Shown: positions 1 to 7,332 of the stretch, in pieces
Position numbering within the stretch: position 1 is the first letter of the stretch
Layout: the number at the start of each line of letters is the position of its first letter
Origin: CAZDVQ01 sp964508975
GTDB lineage: Bacteria > Bacteroidota > Bacteroidia > Chitinophagales > Saprospiraceae
Reading direction: 5' to 3'
DNA length: 28,881 bases
Assembly: GCA_964508975.1 (NCBI GenBank)
Contig: CAZDVQ010000057.1
Span: 1 to 28,881, forward strand
The notes under the pieces: generated by a model
The model's database searches: none
Seen by the model: the letters and a program-made list of their open reading frames with translations, nothing else
Told to the model about the DNA's origin: nothing
Program-made: the position numbers and the translations under genes

Positions 1-33
1 AAGGCTAATTTGTACCTTTGTACAGGCTCTTAA

Positions 34-115
34 AAAATGTGTCCTAATCGTAGCCATGCAAAGGAGGGGTGAATGCGCAGGTGGCGTTTTACGCCACGTA
101 GCGCAGACGGGGTGG
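34..115. repeat. REP/BIME-like element copy A, right half only
   Basis: This is the right half of the element seen complete at 15351-15541. It ends in GCAGACGGGGTGG (103-115), the exact reverse complement of the CCACCCCGTCTGC end of the other copies. It holds a hairpin GTGGCGT/ACGCCAC (81-96) at the place where copy B has CAGGGT/ACCCTG. The left half is missing. At 34-55 it is replaced by a 22-bp sequence, starting AAAATGTG and ending CGTAGCC, that recurs inverted at 28842-28863. The match to known REP families is inferred from architecture only. Confidence 0.7.
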
Positions 116-150
116 TAAAATCCGAATACAGGGTGGACAGCATATCCGTC

Positions 151-255
151 GCGCTAGGCATGCGGAGGGCAGCGCCGTAGGCGCTGGTGCGAAGCACGGA
201 GCGCAGCGAACCCCGTAGCACGCCGGCGACGCGTAGCGGCGCAGCGCCCAAAAAA
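151..255 (-). repeat. Core-and-hairpin intergenic element, copy a
   Basis: Read on the minus strand it has the family layout: TTTGGGCG, a variable hairpin region, the core GGGGTTCGCTGCGCTCCGTGC, hairpin 2 and a GCATGCCTAGCGCG-like end. Hairpin 2 is CAGCGCC/GGCGCTG at 170-186 with a 3-nt loop. The element starts 1 bp beyond the stop codon of the glycosyltransferase gene at 257, so it is probably in that gene's 3' untranslated region. Confidence 0.8.
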
Positions 256-256
256 T

Positions 257-1741
257 CTACAATCGCACAAAGGTCAAGCCCGGCATAGTTTTTAGGCCAG
301 CTGGTATTTTACCGTCGTCATGGATGATGATGGTGTAGCCTTTTTGCATTAAATCAGTCAACAACGCGGGCTCGGGTAGCTGCGGGTATGCCGTGAACTT
401 GGTATAAAACATGGCCTCTATAGGCTTGTCAAAGTTGAATAAGAGGCCATTTTTGATGGGACGCTGGTTCAGTTCGCGCAGGTTTTGCACCCATTCCGGA
501 TGCCTGTTGGTCATGTTGAATGGTTTTACCCGCTCTATCATGTAGCGAATGGGCAAGGCCACCAGCAAGACGAGTATCAAGGTATAAAACCATTTAAAAC
601 GCGCGGGTTTGGGACGGTCAAGCAGCATGAAAAAGAACTCGGCGGTCATCAAGAACAAGGCCGGGGCAGTGAACAGGATGTAGGCCTGCATCTTGGTTTT
701 GGCAATGGAGAAAAATAGCAGCGGCACCAGTGCCCAAATGATAATAGCCCATCGTTTTAGGTTGATGGGGCGTTGTATGGCCATCCAAATGTACCAGCCG
801 AGGGGCAGGTACATGAGCTCGCCGTAGTTGATGCGAATTTGGTTGAGGAAGTAATACGGCGGCCCGGTTTGCTCGTCGAGTACCTCGGTAATATGCTTGA
901 GGTTGAAGCTGGCCTCCCAGGCGGCCTCTACCGGGAAGGCCGTGTTAATATAGATTTGCCAGGGCAAGGCCACTGCGATGGCCGTTAGAAGAACTAACCC
1001 TAGTTGAGTGGCTATTTGCACGGGTTTAAACTTGCCTGAATCTACGAGCAGCAGGAACCAAACCGGTAATACAATCAAGGCGGGCAGCCATTTGGATAAT
1101 ATGGCCGCACCAAGGCTAAGCCCAACAAAGAGGTTGAAATATGCCCGCTGCTGTTGAACAAACAGTATGCTAAACACTACCGCCAATTGCACAAAAAACA
1201 GGAAAAATATATCTACATGGTCGGTAGCGACACGCCCTGCCGCCAGCTCGATAATCAAACCGTTGATGGAATACAGAAAGGCAGTGAAAAGCCCCGCGCG
1301 TTTATCTACAAAATAACTTGCCATGTAATACGACAAGCCAATACCCAAGGTAGTGAAGAGGATGGATGGCAGTCGGAGCGCTATTTCGTTTACCCCGAAA
1401 AGGTACATGCTACCGGCAATCGTCCACAGCGGTAAGGGCTGCTTATGCACCCAAATATGGTTGGCCGACCAGTTGGTGTAATCAAAAGGGAGTACCGGGT
1501 TGTTGTATAAGGTGGGCGTAAGGGGGTGTTGCAGGAGATTTTTGGCCACAAGCGCATGGTAGCGCTCGTCCCAGGCGTGTAGAAAAAAATCGGCAGAGGT
1601 GTACACGCGGAGTATCAGCCCACAAAGCATGAGCAGGGCCAAGGCAGCAGCGTAGTTACCCTTGGTGTAGAGCCGCCAAGCGCCATAGTAACCGATGAGA
1701 GATGCCACGATGCTCGGCACCGAGAAATATAAATCATTCAT
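257..1741 (-). CDS. GT-C fold glycosyltransferase (ArnT/PMT-like, family GT39-type)
   Basis: Predicted integral membrane glycosyltransferase that would move a sugar from a polyprenyl-phosphate donor to an envelope lipid or protein at the outer face of the inner membrane. About 494 residues with a dozen or so hydrophobic segments. The first large periplasmic loop carries the GT-C acidic motif in FLHAWDERYHALVAKNLL, and a Lys/Trp-rich stretch (NHIWVHKQPLPLW) follows. The C-terminal 80 residues are soluble. I start at the ATG at 1741 (MNDLYF), because the upstream extension to a GTG at 1795 runs into repeat DNA. The family is clear; donor and acceptor cannot be read from sequence. A second GT-C gene lies at 21573. 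Confidence 0.88.
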   Translation of the reverse strand: MNDLYFSVPSIVASLIGYYGAWRLYTKGNYAAALALLMLCGLILRVYTSADFFLHAWDERYHALVAKNLLQHPLTPTLYNNPVLPFDYTNWSANHIWVHKQPLPLWTIAGSMYLFGVNEIALRLPSILFTTLGIGLSYYMASYFVDKRAGLFTAFLYSINGLIIELAAGRVATDHVDIFFLFFVQLAVVFSILFVQQQRAYFNLFVGLSLGAAILSKWLPALIVLPVWFLLLVDSGKFKPVQIATQLGLVLLTAIAVALPWQIYINTAFPVEAAWEASFNLKHITEVLDEQTGPPYYFLNQIRINYGELMYLPLGWYIWMAIQRPINLKRWAIIIWALVPLLFFSIAKTKMQAYILFTAPALFLMTAEFFFMLLDRPKPARFKWFYTLILVLLVALPIRYMIERVKPFNMTNRHPEWVQNLRELNQRPIKNGLLFNFDKPIEAMFYTKFTAYPQLPEPALLTDLMQKGYTIIIHDDGKIPAGLKTMPGLTFVRL

Positions 1742-1759
1742 AGTTCTTCGTTCTTTGTG

Positions 1760-1981
1760 CGCCTCCTCCCGCCGCGTTGCGGCGCCCCCCTCCACTGCAC
1801 AGACGCTGCGCGTCAGTTGGTAGCGGGGGTTGGGCCGAGCTTCGCTCGACCGGTGCTCTCTGCTCTCTGCCCTCTGCTCTAATTAGGCGCCTCCCCCCGC
1901 CGCGTTGCGGCGACCCCCTCCACTGCACAGACGCTACGTGTCAGTTGGTAGCGGGGGTTGGGCCGAGCTTCGCTCGACCGG
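1760..1981. repeat. Tandem pair of a 94-bp GC-rich hairpin repeat
   Basis: Two direct copies of 94 bp (1760-1853 and 1888-1981), 128 bp apart, nearly identical. Each contains CCGC/GCGG, GACGC/GCGTC (GTGTC in copy 2) and CGAGC/GCTCG hairpins. Each is followed by a pyrimidine-rich short-period tract: CTCTCTG-type at 1854-1880 and ACTCCTA-type at 1983-2021. This fills the gap between the ABC transporter stop (2022) and the glycosyltransferase start (1741). Open reading frames through it are repeat artefacts. Confidence 0.85.
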
Positions 1982-2021
1982 GGCACTCCTAACTCCTAAC
2001 TCCTCACTCCTATCTCCTCTC

Positions 2022-3794
2022 TCAAACCACCGTTTCTTGCTCGAACAAATCGGCGTAAACGCCTTTGCGGGCCAAGAGCTCTTCATGGGTACCCGACTCT
2101 ACCACGGAACCGTCATCGAGCACGAGTATTTTATCGAACTTCAACGCGGCGTATATGCGGTGCGTGATGACGATAGTAGTTTTATCAGATAGTGCCTCGT
2201 TGAGGTAGCTAGCAATTTTCTGCTCGGTTGCAGCATCTACCGCCGAGAGGCAGTCGTCCAGAATGACTATCTCGGGTTGTTTGAGCAGGGCCCTTGCGAT
2301 GGATACGCGCTGTTTTTGCCCGCCTGAAAGCGTAACGCCACGCTCGCCAACCAAGGTTTCGTAGCCTTTGGGCAATTCCTCAATGTCTTCAGCCACGGCA
2401 GCGTGCTTGGCATAACTGCGGATAGCCTCCAACTCGGGCTCTTTAACGCCAAAAGCGATATTATTGGCCACGGTATCGGAGAACAAGAATACATCCTGCG
2501 GTACATAGCCAATGCTCTGGCGCAGTTGGGCGAGGTTGTGCTCGCGGATATCGTGGCTATCTAGGAAAATTTGGCCCTCGCTCACGTCGTACATGCGCAG
2601 GAGGAGGTCGGCCACGGTTGATTTACCCGAGCCCGTACGACCAACCAGTGCTATTTTCTCGCCCGGGTTAACCTCAAAATTCAAGTTTTTCAAGGCCACG
2701 ATGCCCGTGTCGGGGTAGGTAAAGGTAACGTTTTTAAATCGGATATGCCCTTCGATAGGCTTGCTTTCGTCCACCTGATTCACAATTTCAGGCTGCGTTT
2801 TCAAGAACTCGTTGATCCGTTTCTGCGATGCCTCGGCCTGCTGCACGATGGAGGCAATCCAACCTATCGCCGTGAACGGCCAAGTAAGCATGTTGATGTA
2901 AATGATAAACTCGGCGATGTTACCCACCGATATCGTGCCCGCCATAACCTGCTTGCCGCCCACGAAAATCACGAGCAAGGTGCTGGCGCCAATCATCAAC
3001 AACATCAAGGGGAAGAAGAAGGCGTTTACTTTGGCCAGGTGCATCGATTTATCCTTGAAGGCATCGCTGGCCTCACCGAAGTACTTGCCCATTTCCTGCT
3101 CTTGCCCATATGATTTAACCACGCGGATACCGCTATAAATCTCCTGCGCGATGGTACTCAGGCGCGAGGTTTGCTGCTGTATAGCCGTAGCCCTATTATT
3201 AATCATATTGCTGATGTAATATATAGAGAACGATAGTAAAGGCAGCGGCAACAAGGCGTAAAAGGTCAGGGTAGCATTCACCTGCAACATCGAGTACAAG
3301 ACCAGGATAAACATACCCACCAGGTTGATGCCATATAAAAAGGCAGGGCCCAAGTACATGCGCACCTTGTTTACGTCCTCGGTAATACGGGCCATGAGGT
3401 CGCCGGTGTTGCTCTTGCGGTAAAAACCCTGGTGTAGTTTCTGGTAGTGGGCGTAAATCTCGTTGCGCAGGTCTTCCTCAATCAATCGCGACATCACGAT
3501 GATGGTCTGGCGCATGTAGTACATAAACACGCCCATGAGCAGGGCGAACAGCAGTACCAAGCCTGTAAACTTGAGAATTTCCATGCCAAGGTCGGCTTTC
3601 ATCGTATCGATGAGCGCCTGGTCGGTCATGGTTTTCAAGGTTTTCACACTAGCCGACACCTTGTCAATGGCCTCGCGGATGATTTGGGGCTGCAAAACCC
3701 TAAACCAGTTGGAGAGCAACACGAACAAGGCGCCGAGTAAAAGCCGTAATCTATATTTGTACAGGTATTTGTTTAACCAGAGCAGTTCTTTCAT
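2022..3794 (-). CDS. ABC exporter half-transporter (ABCB/MsbA/YheI type) with degenerate Walker B
   Basis: Type IV ABC exporter half: six membrane segments in roughly the first 310 residues, then a nucleotide-binding domain, about 590 residues in all. Walker A GRTGSGKST is near residues 384-392, the signature LSGGQKQR near 488-495 and Walker B near 507-512. Walker B reads VILDDCLSAVD: the catalytic Glu after the Walker B Asp is Asp. This is the arrangement of the degenerate-site subunit in heterodimeric exporters such as YheI/BmrC and TM287, so a partner subunit with a normal Glu would be expected; none is in this window. Start chosen at ATG 3794 (MKELLW) over GTG 3821. It lies 79 bp downstream of the protease gene and may share its transcript. 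Substrate unknown (drug or lipid). Confidence 0.93.
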   Translation of the reverse strand: MKELLWLNKYLYKYRLRLLLGALFVLLSNWFRVLQPQIIREAIDKVSASVKTLKTMTDQALIDTMKADLGMEILKFTGLVLLFALLMGVFMYYMRQTIIVMSRLIEEDLRNEIYAHYQKLHQGFYRKSNTGDLMARITEDVNKVRMYLGPAFLYGINLVGMFILVLYSMLQVNATLTFYALLPLPLLSFSIYYISNMINNRATAIQQQTSRLSTIAQEIYSGIRVVKSYGQEQEMGKYFGEASDAFKDKSMHLAKVNAFFFPLMLLMIGASTLLVIFVGGKQVMAGTISVGNIAEFIIYINMLTWPFTAIGWIASIVQQAEASQKRINEFLKTQPEIVNQVDESKPIEGHIRFKNVTFTYPDTGIVALKNLNFEVNPGEKIALVGRTGSGKSTVADLLLRMYDVSEGQIFLDSHDIREHNLAQLRQSIGYVPQDVFLFSDTVANNIAFGVKEPELEAIRSYAKHAAVAEDIEELPKGYETLVGERGVTLSGGQKQRVSIARALLKQPEIVILDDCLSAVDAATEQKIASYLNEALSDKTTIVITHRIYAALKFDKILVLDDGSVVESGTHEELLARKGVYADLFEQETVV

Positions 3795-3873
3795 GGGAAG
3801 TATTTGACGGGATATAAGCACTCGCTCACCATTGATGCAACATTAACGATGACAGAGTACTTCAACCAATTAC

Positions 3874-5541
3874 CTAGGGCCTTGGTTCATTTTCCTGCAA
3901 ATGTAAGAAACTTACCCGGCTTGTAAGGTCGCCTTCTTTTACAATTAAGGTGTATAAACCGCTGGGGAGTTTGCTCAAATCTAGTTGCTGGCTGCTCATC
4001 TGGCCTTTTTTCAAGGTCAAAACGTCGCTTTGCAAGTTGTAGCTTAAGTTATTTTGCAGGGTATAGCCTACAAATTTATCGCCAGAGCCAGGGATGGTAA
4101 AAGTAAAGGTATCGCCAACCGGACTGCCATGCACGCTGTTGTTGCCTGGGGTTATACCTACCACGCCTGATGATAAAAATTGCGTGGCCTTCACCATATC
4201 GGGAATACCGTAACCAAATGATGAGTCGGGCTGCATGGCCGTTGAGCCCGCTTTTTGCAAGGCTTCAAATACTTCCATGTTGCTGGCATTGGGTGCCGAG
4301 CTCCACAAAGAAGTAGCCATACCCGCCATGATGGGCGAGGAGAAAGATGTTCCGTTAGCGTTGGTAATATCAAAATCGGAGAGCGATGCCACCACGGTAC
4401 TTTGTCCACGGGCAGTCACGTTAGGTTTCACCCGACCGTCGACGGTGGGGCCCCAAGAACTGAAATAGGCTCGTTTACCGTTGCGGTCAACAGCTCCGAT
4501 GGCCAGTACGCTATCCGCATCAGCGGGTGCACCGATGTAGTGCCAATCCGCCGAGCCTTCGTTACCGGCGCTGTTCACCACCAAGATGCCCTTGCTGGCT
4601 GCCCAGTCGGCAGCACGGGTAATCACGGCTTTATCGCCGTTCAGGTCTTCATACTCGTGGTTCATTTCGGCGTAGTCAAAGTGGGTATACCCCAGGGATG
4701 AGTTGATGACATCCACACCCAGGCTATCGGCATACTCGGCGGCGGCCAGCCAGTTGTATTCTTCAATCAGGGTCTCGGTGGCCACATCTTCCGTTTTGAA
4801 CAAGAAAACGCTGGTTTCAGGGGCGGTGCCCATCACCAAGTACGGTAGTTTAGCGGCAATACACGACAATACGTTGGTGCCGTGCGTGCTCGATTCGTAC
4901 ACATAATCGTCGCCTTCCACAAAGTCTCGGGTGCCCAGGATGCGATTTTTCTCCCGCAGGTAGATAAAGGCTGGCATGGTGTGCACATTCTTGAAACCAC
5001 CGTCGAAAATAGCGAGCCACTTGCCATCGCCGGCATAACCTGCTTCAATTAAATAGTGGCCGTTGAGCATTTCAACCTGGTTTTGGGCATAGCCGTACAG
5101 GTTGTCGGTCTTTTTATAATCATCGCGATATTCCACAGGGGCCTGCATTTTAGCAGGACCAACCTTGGCCAGCTCGCCTACGCCAATGCCTTTCACATTG
5201 CTTACAAAGGGTAGTTTTTTAACCTGTACCATCAGGGCAGAGTCGCCGTAAACAACCACGCCATTCAACCATTTTGATGGGTAAAGTACTTTGGCACCGG
5301 TTTTAGCCACGCCTTGCACGTACGCAGGCGTGACCGGGATATCCAAGTGGTTGATGGCTATGCCCATGGCGCTACGGCGTTCGAGCGCACGGGGCGAGAG
5401 GTATTCCTGCGGTTTTAAGTAGCTGTAATTACTACCGGCTTTATCTTTAAATTGAACCCAAAACTTGGTATACTCGGGGCTTTGGGCCAATACTTGACCC
5501 AATAGGGTGCTTACAAATACAATACTTAGAAGAAATCTCAT
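3874..5541 (-). CDS. Secreted subtilisin-like serine protease (S8) with T9SS C-terminal domain
   Basis: A 555-residue secreted protease. Residues 1-19 form a signal peptide (MRFLLSIVFVSTLLGQVLA). An inhibitor-like propeptide region of about 130 residues follows, then the S8 catalytic domain. The triad is visible as Asp180 (IFDGGF), His220 (STHGTNV) and Ser399 (NGTSFSSP), with the oxyanion Asn in VNSAGNEGS. The last 90 residues are beta-rich and end in a segment like type A T9SS sorting domains (LSKLPSGLYTLIV, then a short tail), so export across the outer membrane is likely. The substrate is unknown. A TATATTTG -7 box lies upstream. Confidence 0.93.
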   Translation of the reverse strand: MRFLLSIVFVSTLLGQVLAQSPEYTKFWVQFKDKAGSNYSYLKPQEYLSPRALERRSAMGIAINHLDIPVTPAYVQGVAKTGAKVLYPSKWLNGVVVYGDSALMVQVKKLPFVSNVKGIGVGELAKVGPAKMQAPVEYRDDYKKTDNLYGYAQNQVEMLNGHYLIEAGYAGDGKWLAIFDGGFKNVHTMPAFIYLREKNRILGTRDFVEGDDYVYESSTHGTNVLSCIAAKLPYLVMGTAPETSVFLFKTEDVATETLIEEYNWLAAAEYADSLGVDVINSSLGYTHFDYAEMNHEYEDLNGDKAVITRAADWAASKGILVVNSAGNEGSADWHYIGAPADADSVLAIGAVDRNGKRAYFSSWGPTVDGRVKPNVTARGQSTVVASLSDFDITNANGTSFSSPIMAGMATSLWSSAPNASNMEVFEALQKAGSTAMQPDSSFGYGIPDMVKATQFLSSGVVGITPGNNSVHGSPVGDTFTFTIPGSGDKFVGYTLQNNLSYNLQSDVLTLKKGQMSSQQLDLSKLPSGLYTLIVKEGDLTSRVSFLHLQENEPRP

Positions 5542-5624
5542 GGCTGATTTTTAAATAGGTCAAATCGGTATGCTATATAGACTCCTCATCGGGTTAAATC
5601 GTTGCCTAGTCTGTAGCGCGAGCA

Positions 5625-5632
5625 CAAATATA
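5625..5632 (-). promoter_or_regulatory. Candidate -7 box for the S8 protease gene
   Basis: Minus strand TATATTTG fits the Bacteroidota -7 consensus TAnnTTTG. It would give an untranslated leader of about 75-80 nt. No good TTG is found at the expected distance upstream, so this is tentative. Confidence 0.35.
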
Positions 5633-5750
5633 CAGGCTTTTTCCGAGCTTAGTGGCCGAATATATACATTCGCTCTTGTTTGAATTTATGTGGAGCAACC
5701 TGCCAAAGCAAAAAATCTTTTCCTCATTTCATCTTTTCATCATTTCTTCA

Positions 5751-5862
5751 TTTTGGGCGCTGCGCCCGCGTTGCGGTCGCCGGTCCCTTCCAGGGTTCGC
5801 TGTTCGCTCCGTGCGCTACGCGCACCCGCGCCTGTGGCGCGGCCTTCCAGGCACCTAGCGCA
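5751..5862 (+). repeat. Core-and-hairpin intergenic element, copy c
   Basis: Plus orientation: TTTTGGGCGC, a hairpin region, core GGGTTCGCTGTTCGCTCCGTGC, hairpin 2 and an end GGCACCTAGCGC. Hairpin 2 is CCGCGCC/GGCGCGG at 5826-5842, a stem unlike the other copies but perfectly paired. A T/C-rich tract (5710-5753) precedes it. It lies 28 bp beyond the Fic stop codon. The rest of the 5542-5890 gap shows only the candidate protease promoter. Confidence 0.8.
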
Positions 5863-5890
5863 GATACAAGCTCCCCATGGTGCATCCAAA

Positions 5891-7216
5891 CTATATCTCC
5901 TGAGCCGTTTTCGCTTTAATCACTTCAAGGTGCTTTTTATTTATACCATCAATGAGTTGTTGAATTTCTGACTCGGACAATAACTCGTCGTAGAATTTTT
6001 TCAAAACCACATCGACGTTATTAGACACGGTATATCGGGTTGTTTGAAACTCAAAAACGACTACAGACTCGTAATTAAATGCATCGATATCCTTATGTTT
6101 GTATGCAAAATGGTTGTATTCCAACTGTAGCTTGTACGTATGCTCCGACAAATTTGTCTTGTGCCCATTGAGGTTGTCTGGACTAGATGTCCAGGCAGAG
6201 CCTGTACCGTCCAACAGTAAAAAGGTATCCTTTTTGGTGTAGAAAGCATCATATATATGGCATTTTTCCACCAACTTTTGCATGACTTGGACAACTGAAT
6301 TATCGAAAATATGCCTTAAACTTTCCAAGCTTTTGGTTGTACTTAAAAGCTTCCCAGCCTGGCTTAATTGCTGTTGCAGCAATAGTACTTCTTTCTCGTA
6401 GTCGTTTTGCTCTTCTATCGATTCACCATTGGCGGCCCTAATCATCAAATCTAGCACCTTGACAACATTTTCAGCAATATACTCGACGAAAGGTCCTAGG
6501 TTACCAGAATCAGCCTGCATCAGCGCCGAAAGATACTGCTCTTTATCCGTCGACTTGATAATGGCAGGCGCATAACCACGCTGCATCAAGATAAAATTCA
6601 TCAATAGCCTTGCAGTACGACCATTTCCGTCGTCAAACGGGTGAATCCGTATGAATTTATAATGAAATTCTGCTGCCAACAGTACTGGGTTGTAAGCCTC
6701 GTCACTTGATTGCTGTGTATACCACTGCATGAGGTCGTCCATCTTTGCAGGGGTTTCCTCTGGCGTAGCAAACCAAAACATCTCACCTGTTGCCGTCCGC
6801 ACGTGGTTTGGCATTGATTTATAAGCACCGACGGTAATTTTTTTCTTACTGGGCAAACCATCGGGAGTAATGGTATCGACTTCGTATGGTTCTTTTAAGA
6901 TTAAAGTGTGCAATTCACGGATGAAATGCTCGGTAATCGATCTTTCTTGTTTAACGATTTCCAAGATATAGGTAATAGCTTCATTGTGCCCCGTAATTTC
7001 AAAGTGGTCTTTTAGGGGTTTGCCTTGAGCCGTTAATCCATGCAATATCAGCGCCTTTGTCTCGCCATAGGTCAGCGCATTGCCCTCTAGTTTATTGGAG
7101 TGAAAATTCCAATCAAGCCTAATTTTTTGAAAAACCCTTTGCTCGGCTTCCTCGTTGAGGGGCCGAAGTAAATCCAGTTCTTTTTTCAAAAGACTAGCCT
7201 TTTCAATATTTTTCAT
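5891..7216 (-). CDS. Fic family protein, class II self-inhibited (predicted AMP transferase)
   Basis: Fic enzymes usually transfer AMP from ATP to a hydroxyl side chain of a target protein. This 441-residue protein has the full catalytic motif HPFDDGNGRTAR, with His192 as the catalytic residue. It also carries an N-terminal inhibitory motif SNKLEGN (Ser40 to Asn46, Glu44), which defines class II proteins that restrain themselves through the inhibitory Glu, so no separate antitoxin is needed and none is next to it. The C-terminal 170 residues do not resemble the usual winged-helix region and I cannot name them. It is divergent from glgE across a 116-bp shared promoter region. The target is unknown. 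Confidence 0.93.
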   Translation of the reverse strand: MKNIEKASLLKKELDLLRPLNEEAEQRVFQKIRLDWNFHSNKLEGNALTYGETKALILHGLTAQGKPLKDHFEITGHNEAITYILEIVKQERSITEHFIRELHTLILKEPYEVDTITPDGLPSKKKITVGAYKSMPNHVRTATGEMFWFATPEETPAKMDDLMQWYTQQSSDEAYNPVLLAAEFHYKFIRIHPFDDGNGRTARLLMNFILMQRGYAPAIIKSTDKEQYLSALMQADSGNLGPFVEYIAENVVKVLDLMIRAANGESIEEQNDYEKEVLLLQQQLSQAGKLLSTTKSLESLRHIFDNSVVQVMQKLVEKCHIYDAFYTKKDTFLLLDGTGSAWTSSPDNLNGHKTNLSEHTYKLQLEYNHFAYKHKDIDAFNYESVVVFEFQTTRYTVSNNVDVVLKKFYDELLSESEIQQLIDGINKKHLEVIKAKTAQEI

Positions 7217-7263
7217 CTTTGAATCTTCAATATTTTGCTTGCAATCAAGAGGGATGACAAGTG

Positions 7264-7271
7264 CAAATTTA
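7264..7271 (-). promoter_or_regulatory. Candidate -7 box for the fic gene
   Basis: Minus strand TAAATTTG fits TAnnTTTG and would give a leader of about 40 nt. The -33 element is weak (TTA 19 nt upstream). It lies in the fic/glgE divergent region, so the two promoters are nearly back to back. Confidence 0.45.
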
Positions 7272-7281
7272 AGTAAATAAA

Positions 7282-7310
7282 TTGAGTACTTAATTTAATT
7301 GATAATTTTG
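7282..7310 (+). promoter_or_regulatory. Promoter of glgE, Bacteroidota type
   Basis: TTG at 7282-7284, an 18-nt spacer, then TAATTTTG at 7303-7310. This fits the -33/-7 pattern of the phylum's primary sigma factor. Transcription would start near 7316, leaving a leader of about 17 nt before the ATG at 7333. Confidence 0.6.
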
Positions 7311-7332
7311 CGTTTCCAAAATCAATCAATAC

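Noticed and set aside
30..251. 73-residue reading frame on the minus strand at the left edge
   Set aside because: It is made entirely of REP copy A and element copy a; the translation is Arg/Ala-rich repeat sequence without a family match.
1734..2192. Overlapping reading frames through the 94-bp tandem repeats
   Set aside because: The frames contain the duplicated repeat (RRPPPLHRR motif twice) and run into the ABC gene on the opposite strand.
5891..7216. Fic gene as part of a toxin-antitoxin or defence island
   Set aside because: The inhibitory motif is built into the protein, no antitoxin gene adjoins it, and neighbours are metabolic or envelope genes.
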